Shown here: positions 27,673-34,705 of the stretch, one piece after another | Numbering within the stretch: position 1 is the stretch's first letter | Layout of the letters: the number at the start of each line of letters is the position of its first letter | Origin: Spirulina subsalsa PCC 9445 | GTDB taxonomy: Bacteria; Cyanobacteriota; Cyanobacteriia; Cyanobacteriales; Spirulinaceae | NCBI RefSeq assembly: GCF_000314005.1 | Contig: NZ_JH980292.1 | Coordinates: 1,371,994 to 1,435,993, forward strand | DNA: 64,000 nt | Direction: 5' to 3' | Translations under genes and position numbers: made by a program | The notes under the pieces: generated by a model | Database searches by the model: none | Told to the model about the DNA's origin: nothing | What the model saw: the letters and a program-made list of their open reading frames with translations, nothing else

Positions 27673-27923
27673 AAAACTAGCTCACCGCGATCAGGACCTG
27701 CATCAAGGGTGAGGTCTAGTTCCATACCAACTAGGGGAGATTCCTTGAAAAAATCCGAGAGTTTCTTTTGCGTTAGGAGTAGTTTACGATAATCAGCACA
27801 GGAAAGCACAATCGCTGTTTCAGTGCCGCGTCGTGTGATCACTTGAGGGCCATCAGTTAAGGTCGCTTCAACAACTTCAATCAGTTTGTTTTTTGCTTCC
27901 TGTAGTTGCCAAGTACCACTCAT
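27669..27923 (-). CDS. Phd/YefM-type antitoxin, orphaned
   Basis: This 84-residue protein starts MSGTWQLQEAKNKLIEVVE. The middle TDGPQVITRRGTETAIVLSCADYRKL has the Phd/YefM pattern that binds its own promoter. The ATG at 27923 follows GGAGG at 8 bp. The residues GPDRGELVL end the protein in an ATGA overlap with a truncated vapC. Without an active toxin it may still neutralise a related toxin or act as a repressor. Confidence 0.82.
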   Translation of the reverse strand: MSGTWQLQEAKNKLIEVVEATLTDGPQVITRRGTETAIVLSCADYRKLLLTQKKLSDFFKESPLVGMELDLTLDAGPDRGELVL

Positions 27924-27983
27924 CTTCAACCTCCTAAACAGCTAGTCTGTCTAGATTGTAGATCAACTTCATCGATGGCGGCT

Positions 27984-28376
27984 TTAGTACCAATCCACTA
28001 TCAACAATCCCTCAACTCTTTGAAATTCCCGCGTATTGTGCGTTACCAGTGTTGCCTGCTGTGTTAAAGCGGTTCCTGCAATTAGGACATCGAAAGGGCC
28101 AATAGGCTGTCCTCTTTGCTCTAACTTAGCCCGAATATTGGCGGCAACTTTAGCCACCTGATGGGTGAAAGGTAGCACATTGACACGACTAAGTAAAACA
28201 TTGAGTTGCTCACGACGCTTATCAGCCTCGGTAGATTTTTCCAGCCCAACATAAAGCTCAAAAAGGACAATCGTTGGAATTGCAATTTCACTAGCTAATG
28301 TATTTTCTAGATGGGTTTTGACTTGCCCAATACCCTTGAAATAATAGATCACTATATTAGTGTCCAAGACATACAT
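27984..28376 (-). CDS. PIN-domain RNase toxin (VapC family)
   Basis: The 130-residue PIN protein has the acidic cluster intact: Asp5 in YVLDTNIVIYY, a Glu in LFELYVGLEKS near 43, and Asp in GPFDVLIAGTAL near 96. PIN toxins cleave RNA, often initiator tRNA or rRNA. The ATG overlaps the TAA stop of the upstream gene (TAATG), pairing it with that gene as antitoxin. Length is normal and nothing looks damaged. Confidence 0.88.
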   Translation of the reverse strand: MYVLDTNIVIYYFKGIGQVKTHLENTLASEIAIPTIVLFELYVGLEKSTEADKRREQLNVLLSRVNVLPFTHQVAKVAANIRAKLEQRGQPIGPFDVLIAGTALTQQATLVTHNTREFQRVEGLLIVDWY

Positions 28377-28633
28377 TACAAAGTCTCCCTTCCTACATCT
28401 TGAGTTAAAACCCCTCGTAACTCTTCAGCCGTTGGAAAATCTGGCCAAGCCCCCGCCAACTCGCCAACCAATTGTCGCCAGGATTGCATATCTTCAATTG
28501 TCGTCATACTAGATAGACCATCGATCTGCTCTTCCTGATTCTGGACAAACTGGGCAAATACCAAAACCATCTGAGATTTTTGCTCAGGCATAGATTTTAC
28601 CAGTTCATAGATTTGGTCTGCTGTACTCATCAT
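28376..28633 (-). CDS. Putative antitoxin partner of the VapC-type toxin
   Basis: This 85-residue acidic protein begins MSTADQIYELVKSMPEQ (after a doubled ATG). Its stop overlaps the toxin start, the usual order for an antitoxin. I do not recognise an AbrB or Phd fold, so the assignment rests on position and size. Its own start overlaps the stop of a 14-codon micro-ORF upstream (ATGATG). Confidence 0.7.
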   Translation of the reverse strand: MMSTADQIYELVKSMPEQKSQMVLVFAQFVQNQEEQIDGLSSMTTIEDMQSWRQLVGELAGAWPDFPTAEELRGVLTQDVGRETL

Positions 28634-28674
28634 GCCGCTAACACCTCATTCATCTCATCAATAATCCCATCCAT
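28630..28674 (-). CDS. Micro-ORF of 14 codons, copy 1
   Basis: It encodes [14 protein letters not shown] and stops at a TGA that overlaps the ATG of the antitoxin-like gene. An almost identical 45-bp sequence precedes xisH with the same stop-start overlap. It may be a leader peptide for translational coupling or the C-terminal scrap of a lost gene. No strong ribosome binding site precedes its ATG. Confidence 0.4.
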   Translation of the reverse strand: MDGIIDEMNEVLAA

Positions 28675-28692
28675 CCTATCGCCAGATTGCAG

Positions 28693-28905
28693 TTACACAG
28701 ATTGAGCCAATTTAGCCCTCAAACCAATGACCGTTATCCCAACCACCTCCTGAGTTTCTTCGTCATACCGCAAGACTATTCCATCGCCAATATCCACCCC
28801 AACAGCAGGGCGCGCAGTCCCTAACGACAAATATAAAACATCTGCTTCTTGGTGATAGTCCCAATTGGCATGATCGGATCTCTGTAAGATTTTTAGCGCT
28901 TCCAT
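28693..28905 (-). CDS. DUF2283 family protein
   Basis: The 70-residue protein contains NWDYHQEADVLYLSLG and later GIVLRYDEETQEVVGITVIG, the DUF2283 signature. It starts with ATG after GGAGGAACG. Members often sit next to toxin-antitoxin genes or DUF4258 proteins, but their biochemical role is not established. It lies between xisI and the micro-ORF/antitoxin/toxin unit. Confidence 0.8.
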   Translation of the reverse strand: MEALKILQRSDHANWDYHQEADVLYLSLGTARPAVGVDIGDGIVLRYDEETQEVVGITVIGLRAKLAQSV

Positions 28906-28998
28906 AGAACGTTCCTCCGTTGTGATGAATGACCAGTGAGATAAGCCGTTAAAACGAATCCGTCTAATTGACTAACCTCCCAATAAGCAACAACAACA

Positions 28999-29325
28999 TT
29001 ATAATTTTGAAGATAGAGGGCTAGGTTGGCGATTATTCACAATATCCGCCTTATCAATGCCTTCAGCAATCAGCACCTGGGTTAGACCTTCCTCAAAATT
29101 ATCCTCCTCAATCACAACCTGATTACCGACCAAACGGGCATGAAATAAAATCGTATCCATCCATCGCTGTTTATCCCACCCCGTCGCCAAAACCAGAAAG
29201 TGACCCGACTCAAGATCACAAACAGGATAAAGCCTAATCGCTTGGAGACGTGGTTGATCCACTGTAGCAATTTGCACAGTCTTCTTGAGAATGTCAGCAT
29301 AGCTTAACCTTAAGGCGTGATCCAT
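28999..29325 (-). CDS. xisI: XisI-like protein
   Basis: The 108-residue protein resembles XisI: LVLATGWDKQRWMDTILFHA and later VLIAEGIDKADIVNN parallel the family's conserved GWDK and GIPKEDIV segments. In Anabaena, xisH and xisI are needed for excision of the fdxN element, but homologues are common in cyanobacteria that lack such elements. Its ribosome binding site AGGAGG lies inside the end of the ancestral xisH frame, and its ATG overlaps that frame. The intact version of the pair was therefore coupled. The frame itself is intact. Confidence 0.85.
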   Translation of the reverse strand: MDHALRLSYADILKKTVQIATVDQPRLQAIRLYPVCDLESGHFLVLATGWDKQRWMDTILFHARLVGNQVVIEEDNFEEGLTQVLIAEGIDKADIVNNRQPSPLSSKL

Positions 29326-29729
29326 TGCACAATAACCTCCTGAAGTGGTTCGTAAACTAATAAGTTAATTTTATTACGCTGAAGGACTAACTGAAAAATG
29401 GGCTTTTGAAAATGGTTGATTTAAACTTCTTGACTCACTGCCAGGAATAACTGGCGATCAGGTTCTTGTTCCCCCAATGCCCACTGGTAAAGTTGTAATT
29501 GTCCCATCGTTTTCTCTAGTTCACTAATTGGGGAAGAAGTATCAAAATCCTTTACCTCAACAGCAATTTTGCGATTAGCCTTCTGCGCTGTAAAAAACTT
29601 TTCGGCTCCTAAATCAGCCTTTAAAAGGGTTTGCTCTAAGACCAAAACTAACGGATCATCTGTGATTGTCCATCCATCTGCTTCTAGAGTATTGCGGAGG
29701 GAAAAATGTAAACTATCTCGCCTTGACAT
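29310..29729 (-). pseudogene. xisH: xisH homologue interrupted by one in-frame stop codon
   Basis: Translation from the ATG gives 102 residues: [25 protein letters not shown] and IAVEVKDF (nuclease-fold D and E-K residues), ending LFLAVSQEV at a TAA at 29421-29423. Past the TAA the same frame continues without interruption as INHFQKPIFQL and then INLLVYEPLQEVIVQW, which is the normal XisH C-terminus. It stops in VQWITP, overlapping the xisI start. Family members have Tyr at the stop position, so a single TAT/TAC to TAA change explains it. The truncated protein may be inactive, or the stop may be read through. Confidence 0.82.
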
Positions 29730-29773
29730 TACGCCGCTAACGCCTCATTCATCTCATCAATAATCCCATCCAT
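29729..29773 (-). CDS. Micro-ORF of 14 codons, copy 2
   Basis: It encodes [14 protein letters not shown] and ends in TAATG, overlapping the xisH start. It differs from copy 1 at very few bases. It follows the stop of the CopG-like gene by a few bases, which would allow continued translation into xisH. Confidence 0.4.
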   Translation of the reverse strand: MDGIIDEMNEALAA

Positions 29774-29776
29774 TCA

Positions 29777-30043
29777 TTATGGAGTAAACTGGCGTTCCAG
29801 ATATTGACGAATAATACCGACCATCAACTGAGGAACAGAGGTTCTCATCTTTTGAGCCAAAGAATCCAGCCGTTTCATATCTTGCTCAGATAGCTCATCG
29901 TTCACCTCAGCCCAAAGATTAAGTTGTTGTTGAGCATAGATTTGATAGCGTTGTATTGCCTCTCTGGAATTTGGAATAGACCGCCACTCCCCACCTTCTA
30001 CAGATGCTAACAAATCCCGCTCTTCCTGATCTAATGTAGACAT
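29777..30043 (-). CDS. CopG/BrnA-like antitoxin homologue
   Basis: The 88-residue protein has an N-terminal EERDLLASVEGGEWRSI segment. Its C-terminal half, SEQDMKRLDSLAQKMRTSVP followed by QLMVGIIRQYLERQF, resembles ribbon-helix-helix antitoxins (ELSEQDLxxLxxxA type). AGGAG lies 10 bp upstream of the ATG. No toxin gene is adjacent upstream or downstream, so it appears to be an orphan. It lies at the head of the micro-ORF/xisH/xisI unit. Confidence 0.65.
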   Translation of the reverse strand: MSTLDQEERDLLASVEGGEWRSIPNSREAIQRYQIYAQQQLNLWAEVNDELSEQDMKRLDSLAQKMRTSVPQLMVGIIRQYLERQFTP

Positions 30044-30135
30044 TGCTCTAATCTCCTAAGTATTGCTTTTTCATTTAAAGCTCCTTTCAAGGTTGAACTA
30101 CCCCCCTCCCAGAAACCCGGTTCAACCTATCAACC

Positions 30136-30747
30136 CTAGACTGGATCAGGTAATGGCTCAAAAACAATCTCTTCATAAAATTCCTCGATCGCCCCACTAA
30201 AATTAATACTGGCTAACTCGACGCGATCGCCCCCCCGATAGCTGAGAAGCAACCAATCCCCCGCCTCATTTTTATGGTAAATATCAATCGCCATCTCCTC
30301 AGAACTCGCCAACACATAATCCACTAAATTCGGATTACGGCGATATCTTTCAAACTTCTTGCCACGTTCGCGTAGCGTTTCCGAAGGAAAATCATAGGCC
30401 TCTGTACGGGGGGATAAAACCTCCACAATCAAGCAAGGATAAGTGATATACTGAGTGGTAGAATTATCTCTCTGATCACAAGTAACACTCAGATCCGGAT
30501 AGGTATAGTTGCAAGTATTGAGAATATTCACACGACAGTCAGAATTGTATGTTTTACAACCACTTCCCCGCAAATGAGGCTTAATAATCGTTAAAAAGTT
30601 TCCTGCAATATCACTATGATTTTTTGTCCCCCCACTCATCGCATAAACCCGCCCATCAATTAGCTCATGCTTTTCTAGCTGCTTTGCTTCCCAAGCAAAA
30701 TACTCTTCAGGGGTAAAGTACGACTCCTGTTCTCTCGCTACAATCAT
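30136..30747 (-). CDS. Uma2 family (DUF820) endonuclease with in-frame repeat insertion
   Basis: The 203-residue protein has the restriction-endonuclease-like core of Uma2 proteins: ELIDGRVYAMSGGTKNH, the acidic NYTYPDLSVTCD and LIVEVLSPRTEAYD. Eight residues, FPSETLRE, sit between AYD and RGKKFERYR, where homologues run straight through. They are encoded by a 24-bp palindromic repeat. The fold probably tolerates this loop. Uma2 genes are abundant in cyanobacteria and of uncertain function, possibly mobile or defensive nucleases. A second Uma2 gene lies upstream. Confidence 0.85.
   Translation of the reverse strand: MIVAREQESYFTPEEYFAWEAKQLEKHELIDGRVYAMSGGTKNHSDIAGNFLTIIKPHLRGSGCKTYNSDCRVNILNTCNYTYPDLSVTCDQRDNSTTQYITYPCLIVEVLSPRTEAYDFPSETLRERGKKFERYRRNPNLVDYVLASSEEMAIDIYHKNEAGDWLLLSYRGGDRVELASINFSGAIEEFYEEIVFEPLPDPV
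30367..30390. repeat. 24-bp palindromic repeat inside the Uma2 gene
   Basis: The unit contains GCGTAGCG and the palindrome TTTCCGAAGGAAA. Its length is a multiple of three, so the reading frame survives. It belongs to the same broad class as the short palindromes nested in mobile copy A. Confidence 0.6.
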
Positions 30748-30915
30748 GAGAATCTCCCATTCTACAAGTTGTAATACCAGTTTAAACCTTATAAGTCACA
30801 TTCCGCAGGTTAAGACTGATTATGTGAGTAAATAGTCCGTCAGGCCCCCCATATCATCATTATCCGGTCTGAGGGAGTCTACGCAAATCTTCATCTGGTG
30901 GATTAACGCCATAGT

Positions 30916-31494
30916 TTATTCATCAAATTTAACCCGTTTGTAAAGGTCTGAGAGATGAAGCTGAAGGTTAATTATTTCTAGTTCCACAATGGCATCTTTG
31001 CCGATAAATTCGGTAAATAACCATTGACGCTCACCGACTTTTCTGTAAAGTTCGACTCGATGGGATTTTTGGTCAATCAACAAATACTCTTGTAATTGGG
31101 GAAGGGAACGATAGAGGGTAAATTTTTGACTTTTATCAAATCCGGCAGTAGAAGGGGATAATACTTCTGCGATGAAACAAGGATTGGTTACGGCCATTTG
31201 TTGATTGTCGGTAAATTCAGGTTCTCCTTCAATCACCATCACATCGGGGTAAACGTAGCTCTGAGATTCCCCAATCCATAGCCTCATGTCACTGACAAAA
31301 ATTTCATAATTTTGCTCTCCCCTTTGTAAGGGAAGTAAACGACTTAAGTTTAAGGTTAACCGATTATGATTAGCTGAAGCACCCGCCATTTTAATGATTT
31401 CTCCTCGAATCCATTCACTTTTATCAATTGCTTTTTCCTCTTGTTTTAGATAGTCTTCAATGGTGATTGAGGGTTGCTTAATGATGACAGCCAT
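30916..31494 (-). CDS. Uma2 family (DUF820) endonuclease
   Basis: This 192-residue protein has the full Uma2 pattern: EWIRGEIIKMAGASANHNRL, a PDVMVIEGEP acidic site and CFIAEVLSPST with SQKFTLYRSLPQL. It is intact and has no insertion in the loop where its neighbour carries one. The two genes are diverged, so they are not a recent duplication. It forms the upstream edge of the accessory island. Confidence 0.88.
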   Translation of the reverse strand: MAVIIKQPSITIEDYLKQEEKAIDKSEWIRGEIIKMAGASANHNRLTLNLSRLLPLQRGEQNYEIFVSDMRLWIGESQSYVYPDVMVIEGEPEFTDNQQMAVTNPCFIAEVLSPSTAGFDKSQKFTLYRSLPQLQEYLLIDQKSHRVELYRKVGERQWLFTEFIGKDAIVELEIINLQLHLSDLYKRVKFDE

Positions 31495-31574
31495 AGTTTA
31501 TCTTTGATGTTAAGTGAACACAGGTACAGCAATTTTGAGGAAACCCCTCCCCCAATTTTGACAAGTTAAGACCC

Positions 31575-31800
31575 AAAGTTAGGGATTGAGGGAACAGGGA
31601 ACGGGGAGTTGGGAATCGGTGTAGGGGCGCAATGCTTGCGCCCTAGGGAGTCGGGAGTCGGGAGTCGGGAGTCGGGAATCCGGGAACTCTCCCCCCTGTT
31701 CCCTGTTCCCTGTTCCCTGTTCCCTAAAATAAAAGAGTTTCGGCTATTCACTACCCACTATTCCCCTGTTCCCTGTTCCCCGTTCCCTGTTCCCCTAGCA
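31575..31800. repeat. STRR heptamer repeat tracts
   Basis: GGGAGTC units are repeated four times in a row near 31650, and CCCTGTT units three to four times near 31697 and 31770. The right-hand tract runs into the DUF3370 coding sequence and forms its last codons. Confidence 0.8.
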
Positions 31801-33146
31801 GGTAACGTTTGCACCGTGACCACTTGGGGGGGCGTTGCATCGGGGGGATAGAGGAAATTAAAGCCAACGGTTTTGGTTTCTTGGGGGTCTAAATTCAGGG
31901 TGACTAACGGCACTCCCTGCTGTCCACGACGCTGGACGAGGTGGAAATGACGGGTTTGGAAATTCCCTGTTGAGTCGGGATATTGCACTTGGACGGTTCC
32001 CCGGAAAAAGGTGGCGGTGGGGAGGGGGTCAAAAAAGCGCAGTCCCCCGTCTAATTCATTTTGTTTGATGGGAGTTTCTAGGGTGATGGTGACGGTTTTG
32101 GGTTGGTCGGAGGGGTTATGGAGGGGTAAGGTTAAACGGTATTCGATGCCGTAGTTGCCATGGGCTTTATAGGCTGTGTCGGGATAACGGACTAACATGG
32201 GGGCGCTTTGAATTTGTCCGGTGCCGAGGGTGCCTCGATCTAAGGTACTGATGCCGTAGGAGAAGGCTTGACCGACTTGGGGAATGGTTAGATAATCCCG
32301 GTCAGGATCGGTTAGTCGGGCTTGCCATTGGGAACCTTGGGCGACTCCGGCCACGCGACCATAGATAAAACTGCCTTCGGTGGAGTCGGGGGGGGTGGGG
32401 GTGCGATCGCGAGGTGTGGCTAACTGTCCATTGACTAACAATTCTTGCCACTCTTCTAAGGTGGGAGAACGTTCCTCTCCCTGTTCATCGGTGGGGGCAA
32501 ATTGCGCCAAACTAGCGACGTAGACTTTCCCGGTACTTTCTAAGCGAAAATAACTCGACCGTCCATTTAAGGGGGGTTCTAGGGTTCTTACGGGGATGGG
32601 GAGGTTCATCAACATTCGACTTTCTCCGGCCGGGATGATGATTTGGGCGGGAAATTGTCGTTGTCGTCGGCCGCGCACTAAATCACTCATTACCCGACTG
32701 CCTGGGCCGGCATACACTTCCCCAAAACGGTTCTCTCGCACGGGGGGGAGGTTAATAAAGGGGGCATCGGGTTGACTGAGGTAGCTGGCCGCTTGCCGTA
32801 GTCGCAGGATGACGGGGCGATCGCCGGGATTGTGGACTAATACGCCTAAATACAGGGTGCGTAAGTCTTCCGGGGTGGGTGCTTTGGCGACATGGTGGGC
32901 AAATACATCAAAGCGCCCTTCAAAACCAAAGTTCAAATGAGCCTCGGGATGGGCTTTTTCTTCAGGGGGAAAGGTGGAGAGCAAAATTCCACTTTCTAGC
33001 ACCAATTCGGGACTATTGCTATTAAACACCGGAACTTGATCCAGTTCTCCCGGTAAGGGGCGCACTTCTTGGGGGCGTACAATCTCTTGGGGCGGGGGTG
33101 GGGTGGGGGTTTGGGCTAAAAATAGAAGGGGTAACAGTGAGAACAT
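31758..33146 (-). CDS. DUF3370 family secreted protein with repeat-encoded tail
   Basis: This 462-residue protein has a short signal-like start (MFSLLPLLFLAQTPTPPP) and then the beta-rich DUF3370 body (ELVLESGILLSTFPPEEKAH, HFNFG-type segments, LVHNPGDRPVILRLRQAAS). Such proteins are probably periplasmic or cell-surface. The final 11 residues, GTGNGEQGTGE, are translated from the CCCTGTT-type heptamer tract, so the native end was probably near LPA. Pro-rich stretches follow the signal and sit near residue 245. It is monocistronic. Confidence 0.85.
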   Translation of the reverse strand: MFSLLPLLFLAQTPTPPPPQEIVRPQEVRPLPGELDQVPVFNSNSPELVLESGILLSTFPPEEKAHPEAHLNFGFEGRFDVFAHHVAKAPTPEDLRTLYLGVLVHNPGDRPVILRLRQAASYLSQPDAPFINLPPVRENRFGEVYAGPGSRVMSDLVRGRRQRQFPAQIIIPAGESRMLMNLPIPVRTLEPPLNGRSSYFRLESTGKVYVASLAQFAPTDEQGEERSPTLEEWQELLVNGQLATPRDRTPTPPDSTEGSFIYGRVAGVAQGSQWQARLTDPDRDYLTIPQVGQAFSYGISTLDRGTLGTGQIQSAPMLVRYPDTAYKAHGNYGIEYRLTLPLHNPSDQPKTVTITLETPIKQNELDGGLRFFDPLPTATFFRGTVQVQYPDSTGNFQTRHFHLVQRRGQQGVPLVTLNLDPQETKTVGFNFLYPPDATPPQVVTVQTLPARGTGNGEQGTGE

Positions 33147-33295
33147 AGGTCTTGATTAAAAGGTGAATCGGTGATCGATGATCTAATGATGCAGTTTCTG
33201 GTCAATAGTTTCCGTTTTTCTCTCACCAACGTTAAATTCCCTCTGGGGGAAGACGAGTTAACCCGATCCCCGATCAAGGATGGCTTTACCCAAAG

Positions 33296-34675
33296 ATGTC
33301 ACAGAATCTGTATAAAAGTGATCTACTTTACAAGAGGGGACAGGTTAGAATAAAAAATTATACCTTTGCGCGTCACCTAGCGAGCTTAATCTTGCAACAA
33401 CTTACTCGACTGGTTCAACAACATACTGCAATCCCTTTTCCGGCGCAAATCTTCCGCCTGGAAAGCGGCCTAACCGTAATTCATCAACATATCCCTGCAA
33501 CTCCCGTCACGGTGGTGGATGTGTGGGTGCGGGCTGGGGCGGCCGCAGAACCCGATGATTGGTATGGTATGGCTCACTTCTTAGAACACATGATCTTTAA
33601 AGGGAGTAAAACGGTTGGGCCAGGGGTGTTTGATTGGGTGATTGAGAATAGTGGGGGGATGACGAACGCCGCAACCAGTCATGATTACGCCCACTTTTTT
33701 ATTACCACAGCCGCCGAGTATTTGCCGGAAACCTTGCCTTATTTTGCGGAGATTCTCCTTCATGCTCAGATGCCCGATGATGAGTTTATCCGGGAACGGG
33801 AAGTGGTGTTAGAGGAAATTCGGTCTTGTCAGGATGATCCCGACTGGTTGGGCTTTCAGGCGTTGTGTGAGACGATTTATGGGGACTATACCTATGGGCG
33901 GTCGATTTTAGGGACGGAAGAACAGGTTAAAATGCGATCGCCCAATCAAATGCGCTGTTTCCATCGGACTCACTACCAACCAGAAAATATGACGGTGGTT
34001 TTAGTGGGAGGAATTGAACAGGAAACGGCCTTATCCTTAGTGAGTGAGAACTTTCAAGGCTTCGAGATTCGTTCAGAATGCCCCCCCACTCGACAAAAAA
34101 TTAAACCCATTCTGCAAAAAATCGAACGCACCGAACTCCGTTTACCCCGTTTAGGTCATGCCCGCTTAATCATGGGTTGGTTAGGCCCGGGTGTGGCACA
34201 ATTAAATGAGGCCTGTTGTCTGGATATGTTATCGGTGATCCTAGCCAGTGGTCGTTCCTCCCGCTTGGTGCGAGAATTGCGCGAAGAAAAACAACTGGTG
34301 CTAGATATTGCCAGTGAGTTTTCCCTACAACGGGATGCGAGTTTAATTACCATTACAGCCTGGTTAGCGGAGGAAGATGTAGAGCAAGTCGAGGCCATTA
34401 TTCGCGATCGCCTACAAGAACTTATCTCCCAACCTGTCACCGAGGCCGAACTCCAACGCACCAAGCGACTCCTCTGTAATGATTATGCCTTCTCCACCGA
34501 AACCCCCAGTCAAATGGCTGGACTCTATGGCTACTACAACACCATCAGCGCCGCCGAACTTTCTGTAAGTTATCCCCAACGCATCCAACAGATTCAAGGC
34601 TTTGATTTACAACGAGTCGCGGCCAAATATCTCTCCCCCGAAAAATACGCCGTCACCGTCATGGGCGGTTTATAA
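33296..34675 (+). CDS. M16 family zinc peptidase, catalytic partner
   Basis: The 459-residue peptidase has the HFLEH zinc motif in MAHFLEHMIFKGS and the distal Glu in EREVVLEEIRSC, so it should be active. The N-terminal 40 residues are poorly family-like. The true start may be later, near the stretch before IFRLESGLTVIHQH. It is followed after 30 bp by a second M16 gene that lacks the motif, the arrangement of heterodimeric processing proteases (PqqF- or MPP-like). It has no signal peptide and is probably cytoplasmic. Confidence 0.9.
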   Translation: MSQNLYKSDLLYKRGQVRIKNYTFARHLASLILQQLTRLVQQHTAIPFPAQIFRLESGLTVIHQHIPATPVTVVDVWVRAGAAAEPDDWYGMAHFLEHMIFKGSKTVGPGVFDWVIENSGGMTNAATSHDYAHFFITTAAEYLPETLPYFAEILLHAQMPDDEFIREREVVLEEIRSCQDDPDWLGFQALCETIYGDYTYGRSILGTEEQVKMRSPNQMRCFHRTHYQPENMTVVLVGGIEQETALSLVSENFQGFEIRSECPPTRQKIKPILQKIERTELRLPRLGHARLIMGWLGPGVAQLNEACCLDMLSVILASGRSSRLVRELREEKQLVLDIASEFSLQRDASLITITAWLAEEDVEQVEAIIRDRLQELISQPVTEAELQRTKRLLCNDYAFSTETPSQMAGLYGYYNTISAAELSVSYPQRIQQIQGFDLQRVAAKYLSPEKYAVTVMGGL

Positions 34676-34705
34676 TCTTTCCCTTAAACTCCTGACACTC
34701 CTGAC

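Noticed and set aside
31566..31751. A 61-codon frame in the repeat tract
   Set aside because: It is a translation of heptamer repeats (GESSRIPDSRLPTPDSL style) with no independent support.
31575..31800. A CRISPR array, suggested by repeated short units
   Set aside because: Units are contiguous 7-mers with no spacers and no cas genes nearby; these are STRR repeats.
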